Notes: generated by a model from the sequence alone, not told the origin. A stretch of 64,000 nt of DNA from Roseitranquillus sediminis (GCF_016918935.1 NZ_JAFFOB010000030.1:54503-118502), one strand, 5' to 3'; shown: positions 47,335 to 56,709, counted from the stretch's first letter. Numbers and translations are program-made.

Positions 47335-49770
47335 TCAGCGCTGGCGGACGAGCGGCCCGCCGGCCTCTAGCCCCGCCTCGGCCATCAGGCGCGCGGCCTC
47401 CTCCTCCAGCAGCCGCTCGGTGCCGCGGCCCTCGACCGGCACCCGGCTTGGCTCGAGAAAGAGCGGCGCGGCGAGCGGAGTGACGCGGTCGAGCGAGACG
47501 TGGTCGATCCGTCCGGCGGTGCGCGCCAGCATCTCCTCGATCCGGCCGAAGTCGACGAGGCCACGCAGCGCCTCCTCGCGCGTAACCTCCAGCAGCAGGT
47601 GGCCGGGATCGTAGCGCCTGAGCGTGTCGTAGAGGATGTCGGACGAGAACGAGGTCTGCCGCGCCTTGCGCCGCTGGCCCTGCGCGTTGTTGCGCGGGAT
47701 CAGCCCGGCGATGGTCGCGACGCTCTTGAAGGTGCGCTTCATCACCGCGTTGCCGGCGAGCCAAGTCTCGAACGCCTCGCGCAGGCCCTCGCCCTCGAAC
47801 AGCGGCGTCGGGTCCTCCAGCCGCCCCAGCCCCCAGATCAGCACGGCGTAGTCATTGGCCACGAAGCCCAGCGGGTCGAGGCCCGCCGCATCCATCCGCT
47901 GCGTCGTCAGGAGGCCCAGCGTCTGCATCGCGTTGCGCCCGGCGAAGCCGTAGATGCAGGTGTGCTCGCGGCCCTCCCACGGAAAACTCTCGACGAGGAT
48001 GCGGTCGGCCTGCGGCAGGTGGCTGACGCGCCGCTGGAGCGCCAGCCATTCGGCGGTGTGGCGGGGCAGCTCGGGCCACGCCTGCTGCTCGAACATCCGC
48101 AGGATGCGGTGGCTGAGCTGGGTGGAGGTGGCGAACTTTGTGCCCATGAAGGCGGCGATCCGGGGTTCGCGGTCGGCTCGGCGGGTGACCTCGACGATCA
48201 TCTCGCGCAGCCCCTCGTAGCGTACGATCTGACCGCCGATCAGGAACGTCTCGCCCGGTGTCAGGGTGGCGGCGAAGCCCTCCTCGATCTCGCCTAGCGG
48301 AGTGCCACCGCCACGCCCGCGCAGGCGTACCTTGACGAGGTCGGTGTCCATGATGGTGCCGAGGTTCATGCGGATGTCGCGCGCCGCCCGCGGGTCGCGC
48401 AGCTGCCAGAGCCCGTCCGCGCGCCGCTTCAGCCGCTGCCAGCGGTCATAGGCGCGGAGCGCGTAGCCGCCGGTGGCGACGAAGTCGAGGCAGGCGTCGA
48501 ACTCGGCTTGCGTCAGCGTCGCGTAGGCGCCGGCGGACGTCACCTCGCGGTAGAGGTCGCCCGCGTCGAACGGACCGGCGCAGGCGGTGATCAGGATGTG
48601 CTGGCAGAGAACGTCGCGCGGTCCGCGGCCGCGCGGCTCGCCGTCGAGGTCGCGGGCGCGCACCGCCTCGAGCGCGGCGACACATTCGACCACCTCGAAG
48701 CGGTTGGCCGGGACCAGCAGCGCCTTCGACGGCGCGTTGTAGCGGTGGTTGGCGCGGCCGATGCGCTGGACCAGTCGCTTCACGTTCTTCGGCGCGCCGA
48801 CCTGGATGACGAGATCGACGTCGCCCCAGTCGATCCCGAGGTCGAGCGAGCCGGTAGCGACGATGGCGCGGAGCTCTCCGGCGACCATCGCCGCCTCGAC
48901 CTTCAGCCGCTGCTCGCGCGCGAGGGAGCCGTGGTGGATGCCAATCGGCAGTCCCTCGTCGTTGGCGAGCCACAGGTTGTGGAAGAAGATCTCCGCCTGC
49001 GCGCGGGTGTTGTGGAAGATCAGCGTCGTCCTGTGCCGCCGCACCTGCTCGAGCACCGCCTGAATGGCATAGGCCGCACCGCCGCCCGACCACGGCGGCG
49101 CGGCGTCGGTCGTCAGCATCGCGATGTCGGGGTCCGGGCCGGGATCGGCATAAAGGATCGGGCAGGGGTCGGGATGCCGCGCGAGAAAACTCGCGATCGC
49201 CGCCGGATCCTCGACCGTGGCGGAGAGGCCGACGCGGCGCAGGTTCGGCCTGAGCGTCTGCAGCCGCGCCAGCGCCAGCATCAGCTGGTCGCCGCGCTTC
49301 GACTCGGCCAGCGCGTGGATTTCGTCGGCGATCACGCGCGAGAGGCCGGCGAAGATCCGCGGCGCGTCCTCGTAGCTGGTCAGCAGCGCGAGCGACTCGG
49401 GCGTCGTCAGCAGGATGTGCGGCGGGTCGCCCCGCTGGCGCTGCCGCTGGGTGTAGGAGGTGTCGCCGGTGCGGTCCTCGATCCGGATCGGCAGGTCCAT
49501 CTCGGCGACGGGCGCGCGCAGGTTCCGCCCGATGTCGGCCGCCAGTGCCTTGAGGGGCGAGACGTAGAGCGTGTGGAGGCCGCGGTGCCGCCCGTCCGCC
49601 AGTTCCGCCAACGTCGGCAGGAAGCCCGCCAGTGTCTTGCCGCCGCCTGTCGGCGCGATCAGCAGGAGCGACGGCGCGTCGGCGCGCTCCAGCATCTCCT
49701 GCTGGTGCGGGTGCGGCGACCATCCGCGCGAGGCGAACCAGTCGTGGAAGGCAGGCGGCAGCGTGCGCAT
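47335..49770 (-). CDS. Ligase-associated DNA damage response DEXH-box helicase (Lhr-like)
   Basis: Superfamily 2 DNA helicase of 811 residues. Helicase motifs are APTGGGKTLAGF (I), LYVSPLKALAAD (Ia), LLTTPESLALL, ADEIHALAESKRG (II, DEIH form), GLSATVEDP (III), TLIFHNTRAQAE (IV) and RIGRANHRYNAPSKALLVPAN (VI region). The start MRTLPPAFHDWF at 49770 is preferred; the longer open frame begins with 53 residues lacking family similarity. With pdeM it fits the ligase-associated repair cluster described in many bacteria. It probably unwinds 3'-5' at nicks or flaps before end processing. Confidence 0.9.
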   Translation of the reverse strand: MRTLPPAFHDWFASRGWSPHPHQQEMLERADAPSLLLIAPTGGGKTLAGFLPTLAELADGRHRGLHTLYVSPLKALAADIGRNLRAPVAEMDLPIRIEDRTGDTSYTQRQRQRGDPPHILLTTPESLALLTSYEDAPRIFAGLSRVIADEIHALAESKRGDQLMLALARLQTLRPNLRRVGLSATVEDPAAIASFLARHPDPCPILYADPGPDPDIAMLTTDAAPPWSGGGAAYAIQAVLEQVRRHRTTLIFHNTRAQAEIFFHNLWLANDEGLPIGIHHGSLAREQRLKVEAAMVAGELRAIVATGSLDLGIDWGDVDLVIQVGAPKNVKRLVQRIGRANHRYNAPSKALLVPANRFEVVECVAALEAVRARDLDGEPRGRGPRDVLCQHILITACAGPFDAGDLYREVTSAGAYATLTQAEFDACLDFVATGGYALRAYDRWQRLKRRADGLWQLRDPRAARDIRMNLGTIMDTDLVKVRLRGRGGGTPLGEIEEGFAATLTPGETFLIGGQIVRYEGLREMIVEVTRRADREPRIAAFMGTKFATSTQLSHRILRMFEQQAWPELPRHTAEWLALQRRVSHLPQADRILVESFPWEGREHTCIYGFAGRNAMQTLGLLTTQRMDAAGLDPLGFVANDYAVLIWGLGRLEDPTPLFEGEGLREAFETWLAGNAVMKRTFKSVATIAGLIPRNNAQGQRRKARQTSFSSDILYDTLRRYDPGHLLLEVTREEALRGLVDFGRIEEMLARTAGRIDHVSLDRVTPLAAPLFLEPSRVPVEGRGTERLLEEEAARLMAEAGLEAGGPLVRQR

Positions 49771-49810
49771 CGGCCAGAGGGTAGCGGCGGCCGGGGTCGG
49801 CGCAATTGCC

Positions 49811-50311
49811 TCAGCCAAGATCAGCGGGAATGACGAACTCCGCCACCACGCCCGATCCCCAGCCCACCTCGCTCCAGTCGCTTGTGTCGAAGTCGATGAT
49901 CGTCGTGGCGCCGGTCGGGTAATCGCCATAGCGCTCGTGCTCCGGCCGGTCGCTCACGATCCGTGCGGCAAAGGCGCCGATGCCTGGGTTGTGGCCGATC
50001 AGTGCGACGTGTTGGCCCTGCGCGGTGCGCAAGGTGTCGAGGATCGTCTGCGCCGTCGCGTTGTAAAGTGCCTCCACGTCGGTCGCGGCCGGCCCTGTGC
50101 CTGCCGCCGCACGGATCCGCTCCCACGTCTCGCTGGTCCGATGGGCGGGCGAGCAGAAGACCCGTTCCGGCATGCGCCGGTCCTCCGCCAGCCAGTGACC
50201 GAGGACGTCGGCTGCCTTGCGGCCGCGCTTGTTGAGCGGGCGGTCGATGTCGTCGAGCGGGTCGGCCCAGGACGACTTGGCGTGGCGGATCAGGGTCAGT
50301 CGCAGCGTCAA
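49811..50311 (-). CDS. SixA-like histidine phosphatase
   Basis: A 166-residue histidine-phosphatase-superfamily protein. The catalytic motif LIRHAKSSW is near residues 7-15. The second histidine is in [12 protein letters not shown], and the supporting Arg-Glu region is [14 protein letters not shown]. SixA acts on phosphohistidine of phosphotransfer proteins in E. coli; the target here is unknown. The start overlaps the argB stop by four bases (ATGA), although the products have no obvious shared pathway. Confidence 0.86.
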   Translation of the reverse strand: MTLRLTLIRHAKSSWADPLDDIDRPLNKRGRKAADVLGHWLAEDRRMPERVFCSPAHRTSETWERIRAAAGTGPAATDVEALYNATAQTILDTLRTAQGQHVALIGHNPGIGAFAARIVSDRPEHERYGDYPTGATTIIDFDTSDWSEVGWGSGVVAEFVIPADLG

Positions 50312-51180
50312 CGGCGGCCCCGGATGAGGCTGCCGGCGCCGTGCTCGGTATAGAGCTCGAGCAGGCAGGCGTTCGGCACACGCCCGTCGAGGATGACCAC
50401 CGCGCGGACGCCGCCCTCGATGGCCGTGAGGGCCGTCTCGGTCTTGGGGATCATGCCGCCGGCGATGATGCCCTCCTCGGTCATCTCGCGGATCTGCTCG
50501 GGCGTGAGTTCGGTGACGACCTCGCCGCTCGCGTCCTTGACCCCCGCGACGTCGGTGAGGAGCAGCAGCCGGTCCGCCCTCAGCGCCGCCGCAATTGCGC
50601 CGGCGGCATTGTCGCCGTTGACGTTGAAGGTCTCGCCGTTCCGGCCAGCGCCGATCGGGGCGATGACCGGGATGATCTCGGCCGCGTGCAGCGAGCGCAG
50701 AAAGTCGACGTTGAGCTCCACCGGCGTGCCGACGAAGCCCAGGTCCGGATGCGTCTGCTCGCAGACCATCAGGTTGCCGTCCTTGCCGGAGAGGCCGATG
50801 CCGCGTCCGCCCTGGCCATTGATCGCCTGCACGATCGCCTTGTTGATCCGGCCCGAGAGCACCATCTCGACGACTTCGACGGTGGCCTCGTCGGTGACGC
50901 GCTTGCCGCGCTCGAAGCGGGACTCGATGGCCAGGCGCTTGAGCAGGTCGTTGATCATCGGGCCGCCGCCGTGGACGATGACCGGATTAACGCCGACCTG
51001 CTGCATCAGCACCACGTCGCGGGCGAAGCTCGCCAACTCATCGGCGTCGCCCATGGCATGGCCGCCGAACTTGATGACGACGGTCGCGCCGTCGTAGCGC
51101 TGCATGTAGGGCAGGGCCTGGCTAAGCGTCCTCGCCTGGCCGATCCAGTCACGGTCCATCCGCTGTGTTCTCATCTCCAT
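50308..51180 (-). CDS. argB: Acetylglutamate kinase
   Basis: Second step of arginine synthesis: phosphorylates N-acetylglutamate. Family motifs are [13 protein letters not shown] near residues 33-45, [16 protein letters not shown] near 70-85, [14 protein letters not shown], and [15 protein letters not shown]. The 290-residue length with an N-terminal helix suggests the arginine-sensitive hexameric type. The ATG at 51180 is annotated; an ATG two codons later (51174) has the better-spaced GAGGG ribosome site and may be the true start. Confidence 0.95.
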   Translation of the reverse strand: MEMRTQRMDRDWIGQARTLSQALPYMQRYDGATVVIKFGGHAMGDADELASFARDVVLMQQVGVNPVIVHGGGPMINDLLKRLAIESRFERGKRVTDEATVEVVEMVLSGRINKAIVQAINGQGGRGIGLSGKDGNLMVCEQTHPDLGFVGTPVELNVDFLRSLHAAEIIPVIAPIGAGRNGETFNVNGDNAAGAIAAALRADRLLLLTDVAGVKDASGEVVTELTPEQIREMTEEGIIAGGMIPKTETALTAIEGGVRAVVILDGRVPNACLLELYTEHGAGSLIRGRR

Positions 51181-51219
51181 CCCTCGTCTCGCCTCGTTAT
51201 AGACGCGGGGGCGGTGGCC

Positions 51220-51864
51220 TCAAGCGATGGCGGCGATGGCGGCGCGAAGGGTGTCGATGCCGTCGCCCTTATCGGACGAGGTGACGATGAGTTGGGGATA
51301 GGCGGCCGGATGCGGGGCGAGACGCGACCGCACCTGCTCCAGCACCTGGTCCTGAGCGCCGGCCTTGAGCTTGTCCGACTTCGTCAGCACCGCCTGGAAC
51401 GGCACCGCGGAACGATCGAGCAGCGCCATGATCTCCTCGTCCACGTCCTTCACGCCGTGGCGCGCGTCGATCAGCACGAAAGCGCGGCGCAGGGTGGCGC
51501 GGCCGGCGAGGTAGGTGCGGAGCAGGCGCTGCCATGCCTGGACCACCTTCACCGGCGCATTGGCGTAGCCGTAGCCGGGCAGGTCGACGAGATAGCGGTC
51601 GCCGAGGGTGAAGAAGTTGATCTCCTGCGTCCGGCCAGGCGTGTTTGATGCGCGGGCGAGGCCGCGGCGGTTGGTCAGCGCATTGATCAGGGTCGACTTG
51701 CCGACGTTGGAGCGGCCGGCGAAGCAGACTTCGACCCGGTCCGCCGGCGGCAGCCCGTCCATGGCGACGACGCCCTTGAGAAAGTCGGCTCCTCCGGCGA
51801 AGAGCAGCCGGCCCTGCTCCAGTTCTTCGGGCGTGGGGTCGGCGAGGGGGAAGGCGAGGCTCAT
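51220..51864 (-). CDS. engB: Ribosome biogenesis GTP-binding protein EngB (YihA/YsxC)
   Basis: Small GTPase needed for large ribosomal subunit assembly. GTPase motifs are AGRSNVGKSTLINAL (G1), TPGRTQEINFF (G2), VDLPGYGYA (G3) and LTKSDKL (G4). The ATG at 51864 overlaps the upstream acetyltransferase stop (ATGA) and gives 214 residues; the longer open frame is read-through into that gene. The yidC-MOSC-engB-argB order is familiar from related genomes, here with an acetyltransferase inserted. Confidence 0.95.
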   Translation of the reverse strand: MSLAFPLADPTPEELEQGRLLFAGGADFLKGVVAMDGLPPADRVEVCFAGRSNVGKSTLINALTNRRGLARASNTPGRTQEINFFTLGDRYLVDLPGYGYANAPVKVVQAWQRLLRTYLAGRATLRRAFVLIDARHGVKDVDEEIMALLDRSAVPFQAVLTKSDKLKAGAQDQVLEQVRSRLAPHPAAYPQLIVTSSDKGDGIDTLRAAIAAIA

Positions 51865-52496
51865 GCCGCGGCCTCCAGCGCCGCGATGTCGGTCCCGCGG
51901 ACCGTCGCGAGGTTGCGGGTGATCCGGTCGAGCGGCCAGTCCCACCAGGCGACGGCGAGGAGGCGTCGGGTCGTGTCGGGGTCGAACCTGTGGCGCACGA
52001 CGCGGGCGGGGTTGCCGGCGACGATGGCGTAGGGTGGCACGTCCCGGCCAACAACGGCCTTGGCCGCGACGATTGCGCCTGCGCCGATGCTGATGCCCGG
52101 CATGATCCATGCCTCCGAGCCGATCCAGACGTCGGGGCCGATGGTCATGTCGCCGCGGGACTGTTCGAGGTACTTCGCCGCCTCAAACTCGCCCCAGCCG
52201 GCGAAGATGTCGAACGGAAAGGTAGTGAAGCCGGACATGTCATGGTTGGCACCGTTCATCACCAGCCGCGCGCCGGTGGCGATGGCGGTGAAGCGGCCGA
52301 TGAACAGTCGGTCGCCCATGAAGTCGTGGTGGTGCAGGACGTTGCGCTCGAAGAACCCCGTCGCGTCGTCCGGGTCGTCATAGTAGGCGAACTCGCCGAC
52401 CTCGACGTTCGCGCGGCCGCGGGCGAGCGGGCGCAGGAACACGACGCGCGGGTGCTCGGGCAGCGGGTGCAGCGTTTCGGGGTCAGGGCCGGTCAA
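51861..52496 (-). CDS. CatB-related O-acetyltransferase (xenobiotic acyltransferase fold)
   Basis: A 211-residue left-handed beta-helix acetyltransferase of the XAT/CatB-like group. YLEQSRGDMTIGPDVWIGSEAWIMPG and ISIGAGAIVAAKAVV are hexapeptide repeats. The catalytic histidine is expected in VLHHHDFMGDRLFIGRF or NGANHDMSGF, and PPYAIVAGNPARVVRHRF is the family ending. Most such chromosomal genes are not resistance genes; the acceptor is unknown. The TTG start at 52496 overlaps the MOSC stop as TTGA, an arrangement repeated elsewhere here. Confidence 0.84.
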   Translation of the reverse strand: MTGPDPETLHPLPEHPRVVFLRPLARGRANVEVGEFAYYDDPDDATGFFERNVLHHHDFMGDRLFIGRFTAIATGARLVMNGANHDMSGFTTFPFDIFAGWGEFEAAKYLEQSRGDMTIGPDVWIGSEAWIMPGISIGAGAIVAAKAVVGRDVPPYAIVAGNPARVVRHRFDPDTTRRLLAVAWWDWPLDRITRNLATVRGTDIAALEAAA

Positions 52497-53233
52497 AGGC
52501 GCACCTCATCACCCTCGGCGATCTCGCCACCCCGTGTGACGACAGCGTAGACGCCGAAGTCGCGGTGGCCCCAACCGGCCTCGAGCGCGCCAAGCGTGTC
52601 CGCGTCGCGGATGCCTGTTGCGGGGTTGGCGGCGGTGGCGAGGCAGCGGGTGATCCTCTCTCGCACCTTGAGCTCCACCTCGCCGATGCGGAGGGTGCGC
52701 CCGATCCAGTCGAATTCCGCCCATTCCGAGAGCTCGTCGAAGATCAGGTTCGCGCGCCAGCGCTCGGTCGAGAGCGCGTGCCCGACCTGCCGCTCCACCG
52801 CCGCGTGGGAGCCGAGGCCGACGATGGAGATTGTGGGGAAGTCGCTGTCCGTCATCCCGTCCGTGCCGGCGCGGATCAGGTGCGCGGGCGCGGCGCGGTC
52901 CGCCGGGATCAGGGGGCGAGTCCAGTCGACGAAGGCCGCGCCGTCGGTGTCGGGATCAAACGTCAGGTCTGGCAGGTCCGGGTGGCGCACTGTGATCTGG
53001 CCGTCCTCAAGCGTCTCTGCCGTCACCGCCATGAGCTGCGGTGCCTTGGCGCCGCGGGTGAAATTGACGCAGGGAGACCAGGCTCCGGACGCCGCCTTCG
53101 ACGCCTCGTGCGCCACGGCCCAGATCCGGTCGCCGGGCATGGTCGTGCCCGGCGACAGCCGCACCCGCTCTAGTCGCTCGCGCCCGTGCGCCTTGATCGG
53201 GTGCCGCCAGATCGAGGCGACGCGGGAGATCAC
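52493..53233 (-). CDS. MOSC domain protein (with MOSC N-terminal-like beta domain)
   Basis: A 246-residue MOSC protein, unrelated in detail to the one at 42948. It opens SRVASIWRHPIKAHGRERL, matching the N-terminal beta-barrel of YcbX/mARC-type proteins (IxxYPIKS). SIVGLGSHAAVERQVGH, RWRANLIFDELSEWAEFDWIG and the conserved cysteine in RERITRCLATAANPATG follow. It ends DFGVYAVVTRGGEIAEGDEV. The GTG start overlaps the yidC stop (GTGA). It probably handles sulfur or molybdenum cofactor; partner and substrate are unknown. Confidence 0.86.
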   Translation of the reverse strand: MISRVASIWRHPIKAHGRERLERVRLSPGTTMPGDRIWAVAHEASKAASGAWSPCVNFTRGAKAPQLMAVTAETLEDGQITVRHPDLPDLTFDPDTDGAAFVDWTRPLIPADRAAPAHLIRAGTDGMTDSDFPTISIVGLGSHAAVERQVGHALSTERWRANLIFDELSEWAEFDWIGRTLRIGEVELKVRERITRCLATAANPATGIRDADTLGALEAGWGHRDFGVYAVVTRGGEIAEGDEVRL

Positions 53234-55050
53234 TTCTTCTCCGGCGCAGTCTTGTTGCGCGCGAAGCTCCGGCGAATGTTGCCGAACACATCCGGCTTGT
53301 GGCCGTGGCTGCGCATGATGACGTACTGCTGGACGAAAGTGATCGTGTTGTTCGCGATCCAGTAGATCACCAGTCCGGAGGCAAATCCGCCAAGCATGAA
53401 CATGAAGACCCACGGCATCCAGGCGAAGACCATGGCCTGCGTCGGGTCGGTCGGCGACGGGTTCAGCTTTTGCTGGAGCCACATCGAGATACCGAGCAGG
53501 ATCGGCAGCAGGCCGATGAAGATCAGCGCCAGGAACGAACCCGGCTCGGGCGCCGCCCAAGGAAGGAGCCCGAAGAGGTTGAAGATCGACGACGGGTCCG
53601 GCGCCGAAAGGTCGCGGATCCAGCCGACGAACGGCGCATGCCGGAGTTCGATGGTGACAAAGATCACCTTGTAGAGCGAGAAGAAGATCGGGATCTGCAA
53701 TAGGAGCGGTAGGCAGCCGGACGCTGGGTTTACCTTCTCGGACTTGTAGAGCTGCATCATCTCCTGCTGCAGCTTCTGGCGGTCATCCCCCGCGCGCTCC
53801 TTGAGTGCCTCCATCTTGGGCTGGAGCTCCTTCATCCGCGCCATCGAGACGTATGACTTGTAGGCCAGTGGGAAGAGGATTGCCTTGATGCAGAAGGTCA
53901 GCAGGATGATCGCGACGCCCATGTTGCCGATCAGGCCGTTCAGCCAGTGCAGGGCCGCGAAGATCGGCTTCGTGAGGAAGAAGAACCAGCCCCAGTCAAT
54001 GGAGTCGAGGAAGTTCACGAAGCCGCGCTCGTTCTCGTAGGCGCGGATCGTCTCCCACTCCTTGGCGCCGGCGAAGAGGTGCTGGGTCGAGCTGCTCGTC
54101 TGGCCCGGCTCGACCGTGACCGTGGGCAGGCGCGCCTCGGTCTGATAGATGTCGGCGCCGTCGGCGTACTTCATCACTGCGGTAAAGGGCTGGCCCGGCG
54201 TCGGGATCAGCGCGGTCATCCAGTAGTGGTCGGTGAAGCCGATCCAGCCATTCTCCTGCACCGGGACGACCTCCGCCCGCGCGCGCTCGCGTTCGACGAT
54301 GTCGAGCTCCGGTATGTCGCCGTAGTCGGTCTCCTCCAGCTGGCCGTCCGCCATCCGTATGGCGCCCTCGTGGATGATGAAGAAGCCGCTCTGGTCATCG
54401 GGCTCGCCGTGGCGCGCGACGATGCCGTAGGGCGCCATGCGGATGGCGCTGTCGGTCGGGTTCTCGACCGTCTGCTCGACGGTGAAGAGGTAGTCCTCGT
54501 CGACCTCGATGATGCGGCGGAAGATCAGGCCGGCCGGGCTTTCCCAGCGCAGCGCGACGGGCTGGCCCACGGCCAGCGCCTCGCCCGACTCGACCTGCCA
54601 CTCCGTGTTCGGTCCCGGCACTTCCTCGAGCGGGAGGTCGCCTGTCGGCGCCCAGCCGTAGAGCGCGTAGTAGGCGCCGTCGCCGCCTACGGGCGAGAGC
54701 AGGCGGACGTTCGGCGCGTCCGGATCGACCTCGGTCCGATAACGGGTGAGCGACAGGTCGTCGATCCGGCCGCCGCGCAGCGAAATCGAGCCGGAGAGGC
54801 TCGGCGTCTCGATCGGAAGGCGCTCCGCCTCCGGCGGCGCGGCCTCGGGCGTGGCGGCAGGTGCTTCGGCGGACGCCCCGACACGCGGCGGCAGCGAGGC
54901 AATGCCCTCGGCATCGAGGCTCTGCTCGGCCGGAACGGTGGGTTCGGGATTCGGCGCCCGTTCTTCCGGCGGGAAGAGCAAGAACCAGACGAGGATCACG
55001 AGGAAGCTGAGCGCCGTCGCGAGGATCAGGTTCCTGTTCTGATCGTCCAT
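53230..55050 (-). CDS. yidC: Membrane protein insertase YidC
   Basis: Inserts proteins into the inner membrane alone or with SecYEG. The 606 residues are Gram-negative-like: an N-terminal anchor (NLILATALSFLVILVWFLLF), a large periplasmic P1 beta-sandwich domain, then the conserved core. Core landmarks are MKELQPKMEALKERAGDDRQKLQQEMMQLYK and PASGCLPLLLQIPIFFSLYKVI. The last hydrophobic segments are near WMPWVFMFMLGGFASGLVIYW. An ATG start at 55050. In many bacteria yidC sits right after rnpA-yidD; here about 3.2 kb of other genes lie between. Confidence 0.97.
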   Translation of the reverse strand: MDDQNRNLILATALSFLVILVWFLLFPPEERAPNPEPTVPAEQSLDAEGIASLPPRVGASAEAPAATPEAAPPEAERLPIETPSLSGSISLRGGRIDDLSLTRYRTEVDPDAPNVRLLSPVGGDGAYYALYGWAPTGDLPLEEVPGPNTEWQVESGEALAVGQPVALRWESPAGLIFRRIIEVDEDYLFTVEQTVENPTDSAIRMAPYGIVARHGEPDDQSGFFIIHEGAIRMADGQLEETDYGDIPELDIVERERARAEVVPVQENGWIGFTDHYWMTALIPTPGQPFTAVMKYADGADIYQTEARLPTVTVEPGQTSSSTQHLFAGAKEWETIRAYENERGFVNFLDSIDWGWFFFLTKPIFAALHWLNGLIGNMGVAIILLTFCIKAILFPLAYKSYVSMARMKELQPKMEALKERAGDDRQKLQQEMMQLYKSEKVNPASGCLPLLLQIPIFFSLYKVIFVTIELRHAPFVGWIRDLSAPDPSSIFNLFGLLPWAAPEPGSFLALIFIGLLPILLGISMWLQQKLNPSPTDPTQAMVFAWMPWVFMFMLGGFASGLVIYWIANNTITFVQQYVIMRSHGHKPDVFGNIRRSFARNKTAPEKK

Positions 55051-55111
55051 GTAGACCTGCCGCCTGCAATTTCGGGATCAGGGGGCCTTCAACAGGTCGG
55101 CAGGCGAAAGG

Positions 55112-56692
55112 TCAAGCCGTTTCACCCAGTGGGGCAAGGCCAGGCCGGCGCGTCCTGCGCGTCTCGACCGCCGGCTCGATCCCGCTCAGGCGTAGCTTGT
55201 GGTCGTGCTCCTGCGCCCACAGAAGGGCGGGGCCAGGTTCCATGGCACGGGCGATCGCGAAGCCCTGGAGGCAATCGCAGCCCAAGCTGGCCACCACCCC
55301 CTGCTCGCCGAGGCTCTCGACGCCCTCGGCCAGCGTCTCCACGGCGAGGGTGCGCGCCATGCCGAGGATCGCGGCCAGCATCCGGCGCTGCTCGCCGCAG
55401 ATGTCGCAGTCGCGGACGTAGGACTGGTCGATCTTGATGCGCTGGACGCCGAAACGTCGCATCGCGCCGAACGAGGCGTGGCCGGTGCCGAAATCGTCGA
55501 GCTCGATCACGCATCCGAGCCGAGCGAGCGTCTCGACGTTGCGCACGATGATGTCGTCGGCCTCGCCGGCGACGACCGTCTCGAGCACCTCAATGCCTAT
55601 GCGCTCGGGCGAAAGGTCGTGTCGGTCGAGCTCCCACCGCACCGTTTCGACGACCGTGGGGTCGAGGAGGACATCGGCGGAGACGTTGATGCTGATCGCC
55701 GGCGCGCGGTAGCCGGCCTTCTGCCACTCGGAGAGGGTGCGGCAGGTGCCGGAAAGGATCGCCTGGAACAGTCGCACGCCGAGTCCCTGCCGCGAGACGC
55801 TCTCGAGGAAGGCTGCCGGCAGCAGGACGCCGCGCTCGGGGTGGTGCCAGCGGGCAAGCGCCTCGAACCCGACGATGCGCCCGCTCTCCGCCTCGATCTG
55901 GGGCTGGAACCACGGGCGGATGTCGCCCGCCTCCAGCGCCGCCGCAACGTCTCCGCCGAGATCAGACTCCTCGCGGGCCTGACGTGCCATCTCGTCGCTC
56001 CAGACGCGGATGGCGGAGGGGCCGTGTGCCTCGGCGAAATCCGCCGCGATCTCGGCCGCGCGCAGATAGGCTTCGCCGAGGCCGGAGGGGCGTCGTGCTT
56101 CGGGGCAGATGCCGATGGTGACGTCGACGCGCGCCGCGCCGCCCTGCACCGGCATCGGGCGTGTGGCCGCAGCCGCGACGCGCTTGGCGACGGCAACCGC
56201 GGTTTCAACGCCCATGTTCCGCCCGCGGGCGAGAATTATCGCGAAGGCCCGCCCTTCGAGCCTGACGATCCGATCGCCGTCGCGCAGCGTGTCGATGATC
56301 TGGTCGACCGCGTGCAGCAGCATCCCGTCGCGCTCGCGCGGGCCGAGGCGGCTGGCGCGCACGTCCATGGCCTCGAGCCGAAGCACGATGACGGCTCCGG
56401 TGCGGCGGCCGGGCGAGGGCGCGGCGAGCAGTTCGTCGAGATGCGCTACCGCGGTGTCGCGCAGCGGGAGGCCGGTCTGTGCGTCCAAGGCCTCTGTCGC
56501 GTCGCGCCTCGAGAGGGCGGTGATGCCAGCCGCCGCGCTTAGCACCGCGGCCGCGGCGGCAAGGGCGGTCTCGCCGCCCAACCAGTACCCGCCCAGCATG
56601 ACCGACGGAATGCTCGCCGCGAGGATCGGCCCGCCGACAATCCGGCTTTGCGGCAGAGGACGCCGGGAAGCCACCTGCACGCGATGCGACAC
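55112..56692 (-). CDS. c-di-GMP phosphodiesterase: membrane anchor, degenerate GGDEF, intact EAL
   Basis: A 526-residue membrane-anchored signalling protein. Two hydrophobic segments lie near residues 18-38 and 42-60. The GGDEF-like domain (about 72-225) has RLEGRAFAIIL at 144-154 where R-x-GGDEF would be, so no cyclase activity is expected. The EAL domain keeps its key residues: EAL at 277-279, Asn336, Glu368, DDFGTG at 399-404, Lys420 and Glu456, so it should hydrolyse c-di-GMP. A CxxC (Cys429, Cys432) follows the KID motif. The GTG start has AAGGGG six bases upstream. Its place between ttcA and yidC links it to no obvious pathway. Confidence 0.9.
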   Translation of the reverse strand: MSHRVQVASRRPLPQSRIVGGPILAASIPSVMLGGYWLGGETALAAAAAVLSAAAGITALSRRDATEALDAQTGLPLRDTAVAHLDELLAAPSPGRRTGAVIVLRLEAMDVRASRLGPRERDGMLLHAVDQIIDTLRDGDRIVRLEGRAFAIILARGRNMGVETAVAVAKRVAAAATRPMPVQGGAARVDVTIGICPEARRPSGLGEAYLRAAEIAADFAEAHGPSAIRVWSDEMARQAREESDLGGDVAAALEAGDIRPWFQPQIEAESGRIVGFEALARWHHPERGVLLPAAFLESVSRQGLGVRLFQAILSGTCRTLSEWQKAGYRAPAISINVSADVLLDPTVVETVRWELDRHDLSPERIGIEVLETVVAGEADDIIVRNVETLARLGCVIELDDFGTGHASFGAMRRFGVQRIKIDQSYVRDCDICGEQRRMLAAILGMARTLAVETLAEGVESLGEQGVVASLGCDCLQGFAIARAMEPGPALLWAQEHDHKLRLSGIEPAVETRRTRRPGLAPLGETA

Positions 56693-56709
56693 TGAATACC
56701 CCTTACACC

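Noticed and set aside
51861..52496. Chloramphenicol resistance gene
   Set aside because: The protein is in the CatB-related fold group, but chromosomal members have varied or unknown acceptors and nothing else indicates a resistance cassette.
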